Positions 16,401 to 24,398 of a DNA stretch of 32,800 nucleotides are shown in pieces; position 1 is the stretch's first letter, and each line of letters opens with the position of its first letter. This DNA comes from a virus. A program made the position numbers and the translations under genes. Below the pieces are notes generated by a model. That model had not been told where the DNA came from, did not search any database, and saw only the letters and a list, made by a program, of their open reading frames with translations. The stretch lies in the IMG/VR virus record IMGVR_UViG_3300031841_000703, positions 1-32,800 of that record. One strand, given 5' to 3'.

Positions 16401-16701
16401 AACAATAGGTGATAAGTTTTATATAGCTACTGAAACGCCTAATTTTAATTTATCAAGCTGGACGGCAAACACATACTATTTACAAATGTATACGTTTTTA
16501 AATAATGCGTCTTTTTCTGCCATGACATTAATTTACCCTAATATGACAAATTATCATGGCGGTATACACTATGGCGGCGTCTTTACTGCTACTGCTACGG
16601 GAAACCTAACATTAGACGTTAGATTTAAAACAAGCAACACTACAGCAAATTCTGCGCAAGCCAATGGGGTTCGCATTAACGTGCTAAAATTAGAGCGATA
16701 A
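13480..16701 (+). CDS. J-like tail tip / central fibre protein with FN3 domains and collagen-like repeat
   Basis: A 1073-residue protein, the largest in the window. Residues 1-560 resemble lambda gpJ-type tip proteins: a hydrophobic N-terminal stretch (about 28-62), VYGEVRKGGYVTFME, HEVNAINDIYINDE, then CDENV and EKRYEINGVIGLDQTPSDIL. An Ig-like insertion of about 45 residues (about 283-327) lies between CDENV and EKRYE. Two fibronectin type III domains follow (about 560-650 and 661-757), then a collagen-like run of Gly-X-Y triplets (about 762-783: GQD repeats, then GAN repeats). The beta-rich C-terminus probably forms the receptor-binding end. In its family, J is a trimer that recognises the host surface. 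A run of six G occurs near base 16370 within the coding sequence. Confidence 0.85.
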   Translation: MKYKLGDLTVASYNSWDKVPRDAFLLFGGNIMGGATAGQILAAKIITGIAVYSVTSYVLRALAPKMSFAGQQGLLVNAREATAPQQIVYGEVRKGGYVTFMESTGATNQYVHQIIVLAGHEVNAINDIYINDEIVTWNSSTGYVTSSKWQDADGNSKIRIRKHLGADNQTADSDLVSETSVTSDFKGEGIAYLYVRLEYDQNVFAEGLPLITAMVQGKKVYDPRNSTTAYSANAALCIRDYIVSTYGLDNVNATDDSTNTTSFQISANTCDENVDLATTDAGSFTTGETYTIKTVGTTDFTAIGASGNTAGVTFTATGAGSGSGTAVLGSSLTEKRYEINGVIGLDQTPSDILTDMMTSCAGTLFWGQGKWHLKVGEYNASVKTFTLDDLRSPIALDTKHSRRDNFNIVRGTFTDARQKYIRADYPEIRSSTFITNDNGIENPLDFSLPFTTSSPMAQRLAKMTLFRAREQMTLTADFGLEAFQVECGDVVAFTNSRYGFNAKEFEVVGWKFMNDPNVGDLRVTLTLRETSSSAFSWTAEENEITGNNSTLTDVLSNIAPSSVTVTDLGDVQTDGSFVSQVKVSWSAATNKFITNYEIRYKVVGNSDYLHAQTDADETTIVLSGLQAGSQYNVEVRGVTVNGRYSAWVAATAHTVGGDTTAPSPVTGLGATGGIQSVTLDWTAPTTEVGGDTLHDLAGYYIYRNTSNSQPTNAIAFVNADKYVDGGLSESTSYYYWVEAVDFTGNTSTAVASGAVTTQATPQDGQDGQDGANGANGANGANGSRHAVVTYYQEASSAPSISGLASGSTYTWSTGVATATVGSWSTTAPTVDAAGSNNYYYSDVTYIDSTGSASTSSGSSATNAVQLFNFNGLVTFTNTSGTTTLNNALADSSTIIDGGRITTGTVEADSIKIDNVTLDTNASNQLIIKGGGVDTSQIAASAVSTSSRFFNAASSSYASSSGTWGATIFTTTLTATIGDKFYIATETPNFNLSSWTANTYYLQMYTFLNNASFSAMTLIYPNMTNYHGGIHYGGVFTATATGNLTLDVRFKTSNTTANSAQANGVRINVLKLER

Positions 16702-16702
16702 G

Positions 16703-17092
16703 ATGAAAAATTATGTAATATACAATTCTAGTGGGGAAATTTTAAGATGTGGTTCTGTTTCTGACCCGTCATTTTCTGACATACAAGATGCTGGTAATGA
16801 ATTTGAATTGTTATCAAATTGGCCTTACGATGTAGAAAATTATCACGTTGTAGATGGTCAATTAGTACAAAAAGCGCAAACAATACTAGATGAGCAAACA
16901 GACGCAGAAAATTACAGTTTGTTTATACAACAACGCAACGCTTTGTTAGTTGCTTCCGATTATACACAGCTACCAGATAGCCCATTAACAGATACAAAAA
17001 AACAAGAGTGGGCAAGTTACAGACAACAGCTAAGAGATTTACCGACTACAGTAGACCTGACAAACATAACTTGGCCTAGTAAACCTACATAA
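16703..17092 (+). CDS. Tail fibre assembly chaperone-like protein (Phage_tail_APC type)
   Basis: A 129-residue protein. The C-terminal part QQRNALLVASDYTQLPDSPL, followed by WASYRQQLRDLPTTVD and TWPSKPT, is the well-known motif of phage tail assembly chaperone / fibre assembly proteins (Phage_tail_APC, tfa-like). The N-terminal half is a small beta domain (MKNYVIYNSSGEILRCGSV). In known cases such proteins help fibres fold and may stay on the fibre tip. It starts 2 bases after the J-like gene and precedes the other fibre genes. Confidence 0.8.
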   Translation: MKNYVIYNSSGEILRCGSVSDPSFSDIQDAGNEFELLSNWPYDVENYHVVDGQLVQKAQTILDEQTDAENYSLFIQQRNALLVASDYTQLPDSPLTDTKKQEWASYRQQLRDLPTTVDLTNITWPSKPT

Positions 17093-17139
17093 AATACGTT
17101 ACTATGTCTTTGCATGTGCATAACTACGGAGTTCCTTAA

Positions 17140-17577
17140 ATGGCAAGTTTTAATAAAGTAAATGATTTTGTAGTCAACGCGGTTCACAATATGGATTTAG
17201 AAAGCGATCAAATAGTAATTGCTTTGTCTAACACCGCGCCAGCTTCAGAAAGTTCAAACCCTTCAGCAGATGGCAATGGTATTTTAGGAAATGTAACAGA
17301 AATTTCTTATACTAACTGTTCATCTAGAAACGTAACAACTACCTCAAGTACGCAAAGTTCTGGTACTTATAAGCTAGTTCTAACAGATTTAACGCTCACT
17401 GCTTCTGGTGGTTCTGTCGGGCCATTTCGTTACATTTACATCTATAATGACACTGTAACCAGCCCTGCTGACCCACTTATCGGTTATTATGATTATTCTT
17501 CTTCATTAACTCTAAATGACGGTGACAGTTTTACTGTAGATTTTAACGCAACGAATGGTGTTCTTCAACTCGCATAA
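17140..17577 (+). CDS. Small virion-associated beta-rich protein
   Basis: A 145-residue protein starting MASFNKVNDFVVNAVHNMDL, with ribosome binding site ACGGAG. It is rich in Ser, Thr and Asn and beta-type throughout (VTEISYTNCSSRNVTT, GPFRYIYIYNDT, GDSFTVDFNATNGV). I know similar proteins from phages, where they lie beside fibre genes and are called structural or hypothetical. A role as a small tail decoration or fibre-attachment protein is inferred. The preceding 47-base gap holds only the leader of this gene. Confidence 0.6.
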   Translation: MASFNKVNDFVVNAVHNMDLESDQIVIALSNTAPASESSNPSADGNGILGNVTEISYTNCSSRNVTTTSSTQSSGTYKLVLTDLTLTASGGSVGPFRYIYIYNDTVTSPADPLIGYYDYSSSLTLNDGDSFTVDFNATNGVLQLA

Positions 17578-17586
17578 GGCGGTACA

Positions 17587-19305
17587 ATGGTCACATTAGC
17601 GAACCGCGTTAAGGTATCTACCAGCACAACTGGCACTGGCACAATAACCCTAGGAAGTGCTGAAACTGGCTACTCTACGTTTGCTGGTGGCGGTATTTCT
17701 GATGGGGATACAGTTAGGTACACAATAGAAGATGGTACTAGTTCGTGGGAAATTGGCACTGGTACATATACCCATAGCGGCACAACCTTAACTAGAACCC
17801 TTACAGAAAGTTCTACAGGCTCATTATTAAATTTAAGTGGTAGTGCAAAGGTTTTTGTAACTGCTGCTGCTGAAGATATTGTGCCTTCTACTGGCGGCGC
17901 ATTTACTGGTAATGTTACTTTTGGTGATAGCGACAAAGCCATCTTTGGCGCAGGGTCGGATCTTAGCATATTTCACGATGGGTCTAATAGCAAAATTTCT
18001 GATAGTGGAACTGGCAATCTTCATATTTTAGCTGACAATGAAGTTTATATTGCTAATGCAGGTAACTCAGAATACAAAGCTAGATTTATTACAGATGGGG
18101 CTGTTGAGCTATATTATGACGCAGCTAAGAAATGTGAAACTAGCAGTAGCGGAATTTCAGTAACTGGCAACATTGTTGTTTCTGGTACTGTTGATGGTCG
18201 TGACATTGCAACGGATGGCACGAAGCTAGATGGCATTGAAAGCGGTGCGACAACGGATCAGACAAAAGCTGACATTGATGCTCTGGGTATTAACGCAGCA
18301 ACACTTGATAGTTTAGACAGCACACAGTTCTTGCGTAGTGATGCGGCAGATACGGCAACAGGCGTTGTTACGTTTGATAATGATAGTGGTATAAATGTTG
18401 TTTACAGTACGTCAGATACGACAAACATTACTGGCTACGGTATTATTTCAAATAGGGCAGCTTTTTATTTACGTCCTACGACAGATAATTCTTACACTCT
18501 ATATGTTGGTGGCTCAGATGCTTCTTATGATTGGAGCAGTATTGAACTAAAGGTTGGCAATAATAACAACGTAAACATCAACGGAAATACAGTCTGGCAC
18601 GCAGGAAATGACGGCTCTGGCTCTACTTTAGACGCAGATCTATTAGACGGTGTGCAAGGCTCTAGTTATTTGCGAAGTGATGCTGCTGACACAGCTACAG
18701 AACAAATTACTTTTGCCCCAACAGTTGCTACTGGATCAACGATATTTGGAAGTTCAACGCAAACAAACTATATGAATTTAGTTTTATATAGTAATAGTGG
18801 TTCTGGTCAAATATGGAAATCTGGCACGGGTTACACTTCATATGGTGGCGCATCTTCTTTAAACATCTATAACTCTAATGCAAATATAGCTTTCTTTTCA
18901 AATGCAAGAACTACAGCCGACATGAACATTACAAACGGTAATGTTTCAGTTGCAGGCGCGTTAACGGCTACCAGTAAATCATTTGTCATTGACCACCCTA
19001 CCAAAGAAGGCATGATGCTACGTCACGGCTCACTAGAAGGGCCAGAAGATGGTGTTTATGTTCGGGGTAGGCTAACAGGTGAAACAGTTATTAAGCTACC
19101 AGATTACTGGACAGGCTTAGTACATGAGGACAGCATTACTGTACAACTTACAGCTATGGGCAGTAAGGCTAATTTATGGGTAGAAAGCATAGCAGATAAT
19201 AAAGTTACTGTAGGTTGTGACACAGAAATAGACTGTTTCTACTTTGTACAAGCTACACGTAAAGATGTAGATGCATGGGATGTAGAATATGTTGCAGATA
19301 GTTGA
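17587..19305 (+). CDS. Tail fibre protein with repeats and conserved C-terminal domain
   Basis: A 572-residue protein with ribosome binding site AAGGCGG. The N-terminal 100 residues ([19 protein letters not shown] to [11 protein letters not shown]) are a module typical of marine phage fibres. The shaft holds [21 protein letters not shown] and two copies of a repeat ending [11 protein letters not shown] / [11 protein letters not shown], the second with [20 protein letters not shown] as in many phage fibres. Residues about 464-572 ([65 protein letters not shown]) form a conserved C-terminal domain seen in cyanophage-like fibres. It probably forms trimeric fibres that bind host surfaces. Confidence 0.8.
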   Translation: MVTLANRVKVSTSTTGTGTITLGSAETGYSTFAGGGISDGDTVRYTIEDGTSSWEIGTGTYTHSGTTLTRTLTESSTGSLLNLSGSAKVFVTAAAEDIVPSTGGAFTGNVTFGDSDKAIFGAGSDLSIFHDGSNSKISDSGTGNLHILADNEVYIANAGNSEYKARFITDGAVELYYDAAKKCETSSSGISVTGNIVVSGTVDGRDIATDGTKLDGIESGATTDQTKADIDALGINAATLDSLDSTQFLRSDAADTATGVVTFDNDSGINVVYSTSDTTNITGYGIISNRAAFYLRPTTDNSYTLYVGGSDASYDWSSIELKVGNNNNVNINGNTVWHAGNDGSGSTLDADLLDGVQGSSYLRSDAADTATEQITFAPTVATGSTIFGSSTQTNYMNLVLYSNSGSGQIWKSGTGYTSYGGASSLNIYNSNANIAFFSNARTTADMNITNGNVSVAGALTATSKSFVIDHPTKEGMMLRHGSLEGPEDGVYVRGRLTGETVIKLPDYWTGLVHEDSITVQLTAMGSKANLWVESIADNKVTVGCDTEIDCFYFVQATRKDVDAWDVEYVADS

Positions 19306-19447
19306 AGAACAGATTGTTAACGGTGACGGTAACACTGTAACACAATACAGAGTGTTCAAAGAAGATGGCTCTAATATTCAAATAGAATGGGCATTTGAAA
19401 CAAGAGAAATGGCAGAAGCTTTTGTTGAACAATATGACGGGGAATAA
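19289..19447 (+). CDS. Small hypothetical protein (52 aa)
   Basis: ATG 19289 lies inside the end of the fibre gene and TAA 19445-19447 lies 2 bases before the next ATG. The product begins [20 protein letters not shown] and is acidic with a predicted helix at its end ([13 protein letters not shown]). It has the look of a short conserved phage protein, but I cannot name it. A role in fibre folding or attachment is possible from position only. It ends with GGGGAATAACG, the ribosome binding site of the next gene. Confidence 0.6.
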   Translation: MLQIVEEQIVNGDGNTVTQYRVFKEDGSNIQIEWAFETREMAEAFVEQYDGE

Positions 19448-19449
19448 CG

Positions 19450-20205
19450 ATGGGTCAAAACTATGGTGTGAGTGTACCCAAAGATGATTTAAAGTTTTAC
19501 TTTGATATCAATAATCCCAAATGTGTAGATGCTAGTGCAGCTATTACATCTTCTACGACACTTACAAATTTAGTCGATAGTAGTTATACTTTTGCGCCTT
19601 ACGACACTTCGTCTACTGGTTTAAGTGCCATGTCTTTTGCACAAGATAACGGTAATTATGTATATGCACAAAATGCTAAAGTAGGTGGCGAACCGTGTTG
19701 GGTTGGATCAAATATACCAAGAGTTAATGAGTTTACTTTTATTTGTTGGTATAAACTTGCATATGGAACAGCTACTCAAAGGGCAGAAAACATTTATGGC
19801 GGTGGCTTTTCGGGCAGAACATCTTTTTATTTAGTACCTAGTGGCACAAGTACTTATAATGGTGTTTTAAGATATTCTGATGCAGGTAGTACAAATTATT
19901 ATTCAGCAGGTGCAAGTTACGGTGCAACAGATAATAATTGGCATTGTTGGGCAGCGGTAGATTATGGCCCTGATTATTACCATAAAACAGATTTTTATAT
20001 TGATGGTGTGTTTAAAGTAACAGGAACAAGCAATACGTCTTTCGATACACCTGATGGTGACGGTACGCCTACATGGGGATCATGGTCTTTAACTTATGGA
20101 AACTTTGGTGGCAGCACTAATTTATTTATGTACTATGAAAAAGCACTTACTGCTGCTGAGATATATAAAATTTACCAAAGCACTAGAACAAGGTTTGGTG
20201 TGTAA
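19450..20205 (+). CDS. LamG/concanavalin-like adhesin 1
   Basis: A 251-residue protein. The N-terminal part VPKDDLKFYFDINNPKCVD, then EFTFICWYKLAY, NNWHCWAAVDYG, KTDFYIDGVFKVTGT, and the end YYEKALTAAEIYKIYQSTRT plus RFGV follow the laminin-G-like (concanavalin-type) beta-sandwich pattern common in phage adhesins. Such domains usually bind sugars. It is the first of three neighbouring proteins of this design. The stop overlaps the next start (TAATG) within a 19-base sequence that recurs at the next junction. Sugar binding is family knowledge; the target is unknown. Confidence 0.75.
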   Translation: MGQNYGVSVPKDDLKFYFDINNPKCVDASAAITSSTTLTNLVDSSYTFAPYDTSSTGLSAMSFAQDNGNYVYAQNAKVGGEPCWVGSNIPRVNEFTFICWYKLAYGTATQRAENIYGGGFSGRTSFYLVPSGTSTYNGVLRYSDAGSTNYYSAGASYGATDNNWHCWAAVDYGPDYYHKTDFYIDGVFKVTGTSNTSFDTPDGDGTPTWGSWSLTYGNFGGSTNLFMYYEKALTAAEIYKIYQSTRTRFGV

Positions 20206-21410
20206 TGGCACTAGCACATGGATCAGGCATAACTACAGATGGGCTTGTGTTAGCTTATGACAATGGCAGTAGTCAGTCATGGAAGGGCGCACCCACTACC
20301 AATCTAATTGATTCGTGGAATCCAGAAACACCTGCGTCAACGATGTATTGGTGGTACAGTTCTGGTAATCAATATTTTACTAAATCTAATGTTCTTGAAG
20401 ATGAAGTAAACGGTTATTACTACGCCGATGTGTATATTACTACATCTTCACAAAGTGGTTATTATAACGGACAGTTGTACACTGGCAATGTCACTCTTAA
20501 CTCAGGATCATACTATAGCATTTCTGCTTGGGTTTGGACAGATAGAGCCTTTCAGTTAAGGCTTGGCATGATCAAGAATGGTTCGCCTTACAGTACATAT
20601 ATAACAATGCAAGCACATCAATTATCAGTTGGTTGGAATTATGTAGTCACAAGTACATCTTCTGCAATGAGTGCAACATATACAGATGCACGTTTTGAAA
20701 TGGCTTTTGGTTACGCACCTGCTGGCACACACTTAAAAATATACAAGCCACAAGTAGAGGCATTATCTTTTGCTACACCATTTACACCTACAAGTAGATC
20801 AACAACACAAGCATTAACTGATTGGGTAGGTGGGCAGACGATTACAATGCTGTCTTTGAATGATTACAACAGTACGGAAAAGTTTTCTTTTGATGGTACA
20901 AACAACACAGATAGAGGAATAAGTATACCTAGTCAAAATTTAAACAACAGCTATTCTGTAGAAGCGTGGTTTAAATTTGATACAGGTGGTCTATTACAAG
21001 GTATTATAGGCGATTATCAATATGGTTGGTATAGATTTGTTTTAAGTACAAATAACCAAATCTACGCAGGCCACATAAATAATGCTAGTGGGTACAGCTA
21101 TAATTTTATTACAGCACCTACCCAATTATCTACAGGTACATATCACCATGCTGTACACGTTTTCGATGAAAACGCAGGTCAAAGAATTTATATTAATGGG
21201 TCTTTAGATGCTTCTAATACAAATTCCCTAAACTTTTTATTAAGCAGTAGAGGCCCACAGTACATAGGACAAGATAGAAATTCTGCACCCTCAACAAGAA
21301 ATAACTTAGATGGTACAATTCCAATATTACGAATATACAAAAACAAAGCACTAAGTGCATCAGAAGTGGCAAAAAACTATAATGCGTTACGTGGAAGGTT
21401 TGGTGTGTAA
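20205..21410 (+). CDS. LamG/concanavalin-like adhesin 2 with extra N-terminal carbohydrate-binding-like domain
   Basis: A 401-residue protein. It starts with DGLVLAYDNGSSQSW, then APTTNLI and a beta-sandwich of about 170 residues (GYYYADVYITTSS, YSISAWVWTDRAFQLR, TDARFEMAFGYAPAGTHLKI) resembling CBM-type domains. The second half is a LamG-type domain: YSVEAWFKFDTGG, HAVHVFDENAGQRIYINGSL, QYIGQDRNS and LRIYKNKALSASEVAKNYNA followed by LRGRFGV. The two-domain build is seen in other phage fibre proteins. It is coupled by TAATG to both neighbours. Binding to host polysaccharide is inferred. Confidence 0.78.
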   Translation: MALAHGSGITTDGLVLAYDNGSSQSWKGAPTTNLIDSWNPETPASTMYWWYSSGNQYFTKSNVLEDEVNGYYYADVYITTSSQSGYYNGQLYTGNVTLNSGSYYSISAWVWTDRAFQLRLGMIKNGSPYSTYITMQAHQLSVGWNYVVTSTSSAMSATYTDARFEMAFGYAPAGTHLKIYKPQVEALSFATPFTPTSRSTTQALTDWVGGQTITMLSLNDYNSTEKFSFDGTNNTDRGISIPSQNLNNSYSVEAWFKFDTGGLLQGIIGDYQYGWYRFVLSTNNQIYAGHINNASGYSYNFITAPTQLSTGTYHHAVHVFDENAGQRIYINGSLDASNTNSLNFLLSSRGPQYIGQDRNSAPSTRNNLDGTIPILRIYKNKALSASEVAKNYNALRGRFGV

Positions 21411-22054
21411 TGGGTTGTGCAGCAGGGGCAAACGTAGTTACAGACAATTTAAATTACTATGTAGATGCCAAAAACACAAAATCTTACAGCGGATCAAGTG
21501 GTTATGGTGGCACGAATTGGGTAGATTTAACAGGCAATAATGATGTGTCATTATCTGGTGTTTTTTACAGTACAGATGGCTATTTTGTTTTAGATGGCAC
21601 TAACGATTTAATCAGCCAAGTAGTTACCGTAGGCACAGCGAAAACAGTCAGCATTTGGGTGCGGCAATCTACAGGTACTACTTTAGGTTTACTGCATAGA
21701 AGTGATTGGCGTGAGCGTGTTTTTCAGGGCAGTATTGTTTTAATAGCAAGTAATGGCACGTATTTAACATTAGATTATACCGATTTAGTTGGCGATACAG
21801 ACTATAATATTTGTTATACAATAGATGGCACAGCGGCAAAAGCTTATGTAAATGGCGATTTGGCAGTAACAGGTACGCTTGCGTCGAACATGAATACAGG
21901 AAGCTATACGTACTATCACGGTTATCAGTGTTCTGGAAGTAGCTGCTACTATATTAACGGGCGTGTTTATGCTATTAGTTATTATGATACTGCTTTAACT
22001 GCTGATCAGATAAAAGCAAACTTTATAGCATTACGCGGTAGAATTGGGATTTAG
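21410..22054 (+). CDS. LamG/concanavalin-like adhesin 3
   Basis: A 214-residue protein. VVTDNLNYYVDAKNTKSYSG, WVDLTGNNDVSLSG, YFVLDGTNDLIS, TVSIWVRQSTG-like strands, then AKAYVNGDLAVTGTL and the end YDTALTADQIKANFIALRGR follow the same LamG-type pattern as the two preceding proteins, but without the extra N-terminal domain. The ending (RIGI) parallels RFGV in its neighbours. A cysteine-rich turn YQCSGSSCYYINGR replaces the segment in the others. Probably a third member of the same adhesin set; whether all three are on the virion cannot be told. Confidence 0.75.
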   Translation: MGCAAGANVVTDNLNYYVDAKNTKSYSGSSGYGGTNWVDLTGNNDVSLSGVFYSTDGYFVLDGTNDLISQVVTVGTAKTVSIWVRQSTGTTLGLLHRSDWRERVFQGSIVLIASNGTYLTLDYTDLVGDTDYNICYTIDGTAAKAYVNGDLAVTGTLASNMNTGSYTYYHGYQCSGSSCYYINGRVYAISYYDTALTADQIKANFIALRGRIGI

Positions 22055-22057
22055 CAC

Positions 22058-24124
22058 ATGGCAAATACAGACAAAGATATTTTAATAACGCCTAACGATG
22101 GGTCAAGCACTGATGACCCTAAAATAGAGTTTAAAGGTGCAGATGCTAGCACTACGGCGCAGACAATAACCGCAACTGTTTACCCTACAAATTCAGGCAC
22201 ATTATCTTTTGATGGTTCAGCAGGCCAGTTATTTTCTATTACTAACGATATGTCAGGCACTATTTTCAGTGTTAACGATGTGTCAGGCATACCCAGTATC
22301 GAAGTAGATGACGATGGCACAATACGTTTAGCTGAATATTCTGGTAATATTCTTGTTGGTACAGCTACAGATGACGGTTCTAGTAAACTACAAGTAAACG
22401 GTACAACTTCTATTGATGGCGTTTTAAAATTAGAAACAACCTCAGATCAAGCCTTCGAAATGCGTCAACTGTCTACAAAGGCTAATGATTGGAATTATAT
22501 AAGTTTTTTCGGCAGAGATGGCACAAGAGATGCTTATGTAGGCACTGATGCCGATGGCGATTTAATGTTATATTCTGATAAAAATAGCAGTTATATAGAA
22601 ATGGCTGCTAGTCCTAATATTAATGGTAATGTAATAGTTCATGCTGGCAATGTCAGCAGTTATGTTGGTGGCCCTACTCTTACGGCAACGGCTTCTGGCG
22701 CGATTTCAAACGGTGATACTTGCTGTGTAAACACTGATGGCACTGTAAGCGCAATAGCTTCTTCTGCTGTATCGCAAGGCGCGACAACGCCAGCAACAAC
22801 AGGCGGTGGTGTAACCTATTATAGTCATATGGCAATAAACAGTGCTGGTACTATTTTGGCAGTGTTTGCAGATAGTAACTACTATTTAAGCGCACAAGTA
22901 GGCACAGATAACAACGATGGTACTGTTACATGGGGAACTAAAGCAACTTTACTAAGCAACAATATACAAAATTGTAGGGTTGCTTATATACCAAGTTTAG
23001 ACAGATTTCTTGTTGTCTATCATAACAATTCGCTTTCTAGCAGAACGTATGCAGGCGTAATTACAATTTCTGGTACTACACCTTCTTTTACAGCAGGTGG
23101 TTATGCAACAAATGTTTGCTTTGATATTGACGTTGCAACAAATACAGACACAAATAATGTGTTTGGTGTTTGCAAATCAAACAATCAACCACGTTGCTTT
23201 ATGGCAAGAATTGACCCTGACAACACAACCACAGCACAAATTACTAGCGCAGATACAATTAATTATACTGGGTCAGGAACTTTTAATGATGAAGGGGTTA
23301 CCTATGACAGTAGTGTGCAAAGGGCAGTGGTAACTTGGCAAAATAGTTCTAGAATTTATGCTGAAACAATAGAAAATGACACTTCTTCTAATTGGTATGG
23401 CAGAAATTATACTAGTCAGGTTCTTATAAACGGCTCTTATTTAGGTTCTTTTGATACTTCTAATTCGATAGGTATTAATCTAGCAATTGCAAGCAATGGC
23501 GCTGGCAAAGCTTGTGTCATTTACGATACAACAAGCGGCACACAAACACGTATATCACAATTAAGCGTAACCGCTTCAGGCGTTTCTTTAGATGGTGTTG
23601 TTACCTTAGATAGTGACGAAAGTTACGAAGCTGTAATTTGCTATGACAGTAATACAGACACCTTTCTTTGTGTTTACGAAACGCAAGATGGCAACACGCA
23701 AGGCAAGGTTGCTACTATTGGGGGCAGTGGTGTGACTTTAAGTTCTCAAACTACAATAGAAACATCAGCAAATAATCCTGTAAATATGTCGGCTATTTTT
23801 TCGACGGTTTCTAATCGTGGTTTATTTTTGTATTACGACAATAATGCATCAAACGTAGGTACGTATAATTTTTTCAATAATGCGTACACCAGTACAAACC
23901 TAACGACAGAAAATTATATAGGTATTGCAGATGCTGCCTATTCTAACGGCGCAACGGCAACAATACAAATTGTAGGGTCTGTCGATGACGCACAATCAAG
24001 CCTAACAGCAGGGCAACAGTATTACGTTCAATTAGATGGGTCATTAGGTTTAGCGCCTGCAACTGGTAAATCTGTTTTTGCTGGCACAGCGGTTAGTGCA
24101 ACAAAAATTATAGTGAAAGGTTAA
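22058..24124 (+). CDS. Large fibre/spike protein with propeller-like middle region
   Basis: A 688-residue protein. Residues about 1-230 form a fibre-like N-terminal region (ITPNDGSSTDDPKIEFKG, GTIRLAEYSGNILVG, NGNVIVHAGNVSSYVGG). Residues about 245-610 show recurring units of the form strand-turn-strand (RVAYIPSLDRFLVVYHNN, GVTYDSSVQRAVVTWQNS, VICYDSNTDTFLCVYETQ, SAIFSTVSNRGLFLYYDN), about four to six times, suggesting a beta-propeller like sialidase or Kelch folds. The C-terminus (NYIGIADAAYSNG to KSVFAGTAVSATKIIVKG) is a module seen in marine phage fibres. No catalytic residues are recognised. It is likely a receptor-binding or glycan-interacting protein. Confidence 0.7.
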   Translation: MANTDKDILITPNDGSSTDDPKIEFKGADASTTAQTITATVYPTNSGTLSFDGSAGQLFSITNDMSGTIFSVNDVSGIPSIEVDDDGTIRLAEYSGNILVGTATDDGSSKLQVNGTTSIDGVLKLETTSDQAFEMRQLSTKANDWNYISFFGRDGTRDAYVGTDADGDLMLYSDKNSSYIEMAASPNINGNVIVHAGNVSSYVGGPTLTATASGAISNGDTCCVNTDGTVSAIASSAVSQGATTPATTGGGVTYYSHMAINSAGTILAVFADSNYYLSAQVGTDNNDGTVTWGTKATLLSNNIQNCRVAYIPSLDRFLVVYHNNSLSSRTYAGVITISGTTPSFTAGGYATNVCFDIDVATNTDTNNVFGVCKSNNQPRCFMARIDPDNTTTAQITSADTINYTGSGTFNDEGVTYDSSVQRAVVTWQNSSRIYAETIENDTSSNWYGRNYTSQVLINGSYLGSFDTSNSIGINLAIASNGAGKACVIYDTTSGTQTRISQLSVTASGVSLDGVVTLDSDESYEAVICYDSNTDTFLCVYETQDGNTQGKVATIGGSGVTLSSQTTIETSANNPVNMSAIFSTVSNRGLFLYYDNNASNVGTYNFFNNAYTSTNLTTENYIGIADAAYSNGATATIQIVGSVDDAQSSLTAGQQYYVQLDGSLGLAPATGKSVFAGTAVSATKIIVKG

Positions 24125-24125
24125 T

Positions 24126-24398
24126 ATGAAAGTAATAGCGCAGCGAAATACAAATGTTGTTTTGTATGTATTTGAAGATAGTCAAGTTATTACATTTACT
24201 GACGGTCAAATGCATTTAGGCGATCCAGTTGTTGATATGGTCGCAGACTGTAATTTAGAAACTTGTATTTTGTATGAAAATATCAGCAACGTGCCAGCCG
24301 ATTATCAAGGTTGGAAATATGATTTCGATGGCACAACATGGACAGAAAATGAAGCCTTTAAAAACTGGGCTGCTGATGATGAACGAATAGAGGAATAA
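24126..24398 (+). CDS. Small hypothetical protein (90 aa)
   Basis: A 90-residue protein (MKVIAQRNTNVVLYVFEDSQ start), mostly beta-type in the first half with an acidic, Trp-containing C-terminus (WKYDFDGTTWTENEAF). The pattern, ending in a Trp-Asn-type segment, resembles small proteins that accompany fibre genes in marine phages. It begins one base after the preceding stop and is followed immediately by the repeat protein. Function unknown; fibre chaperone or tail accessory by position. Confidence 0.55.
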   Translation: MKVIAQRNTNVVLYVFEDSQVITFTDGQMHLGDPVVDMVADCNLETCILYENISNVPADYQGWKYDFDGTTWTENEAFKNWAADDERIEE

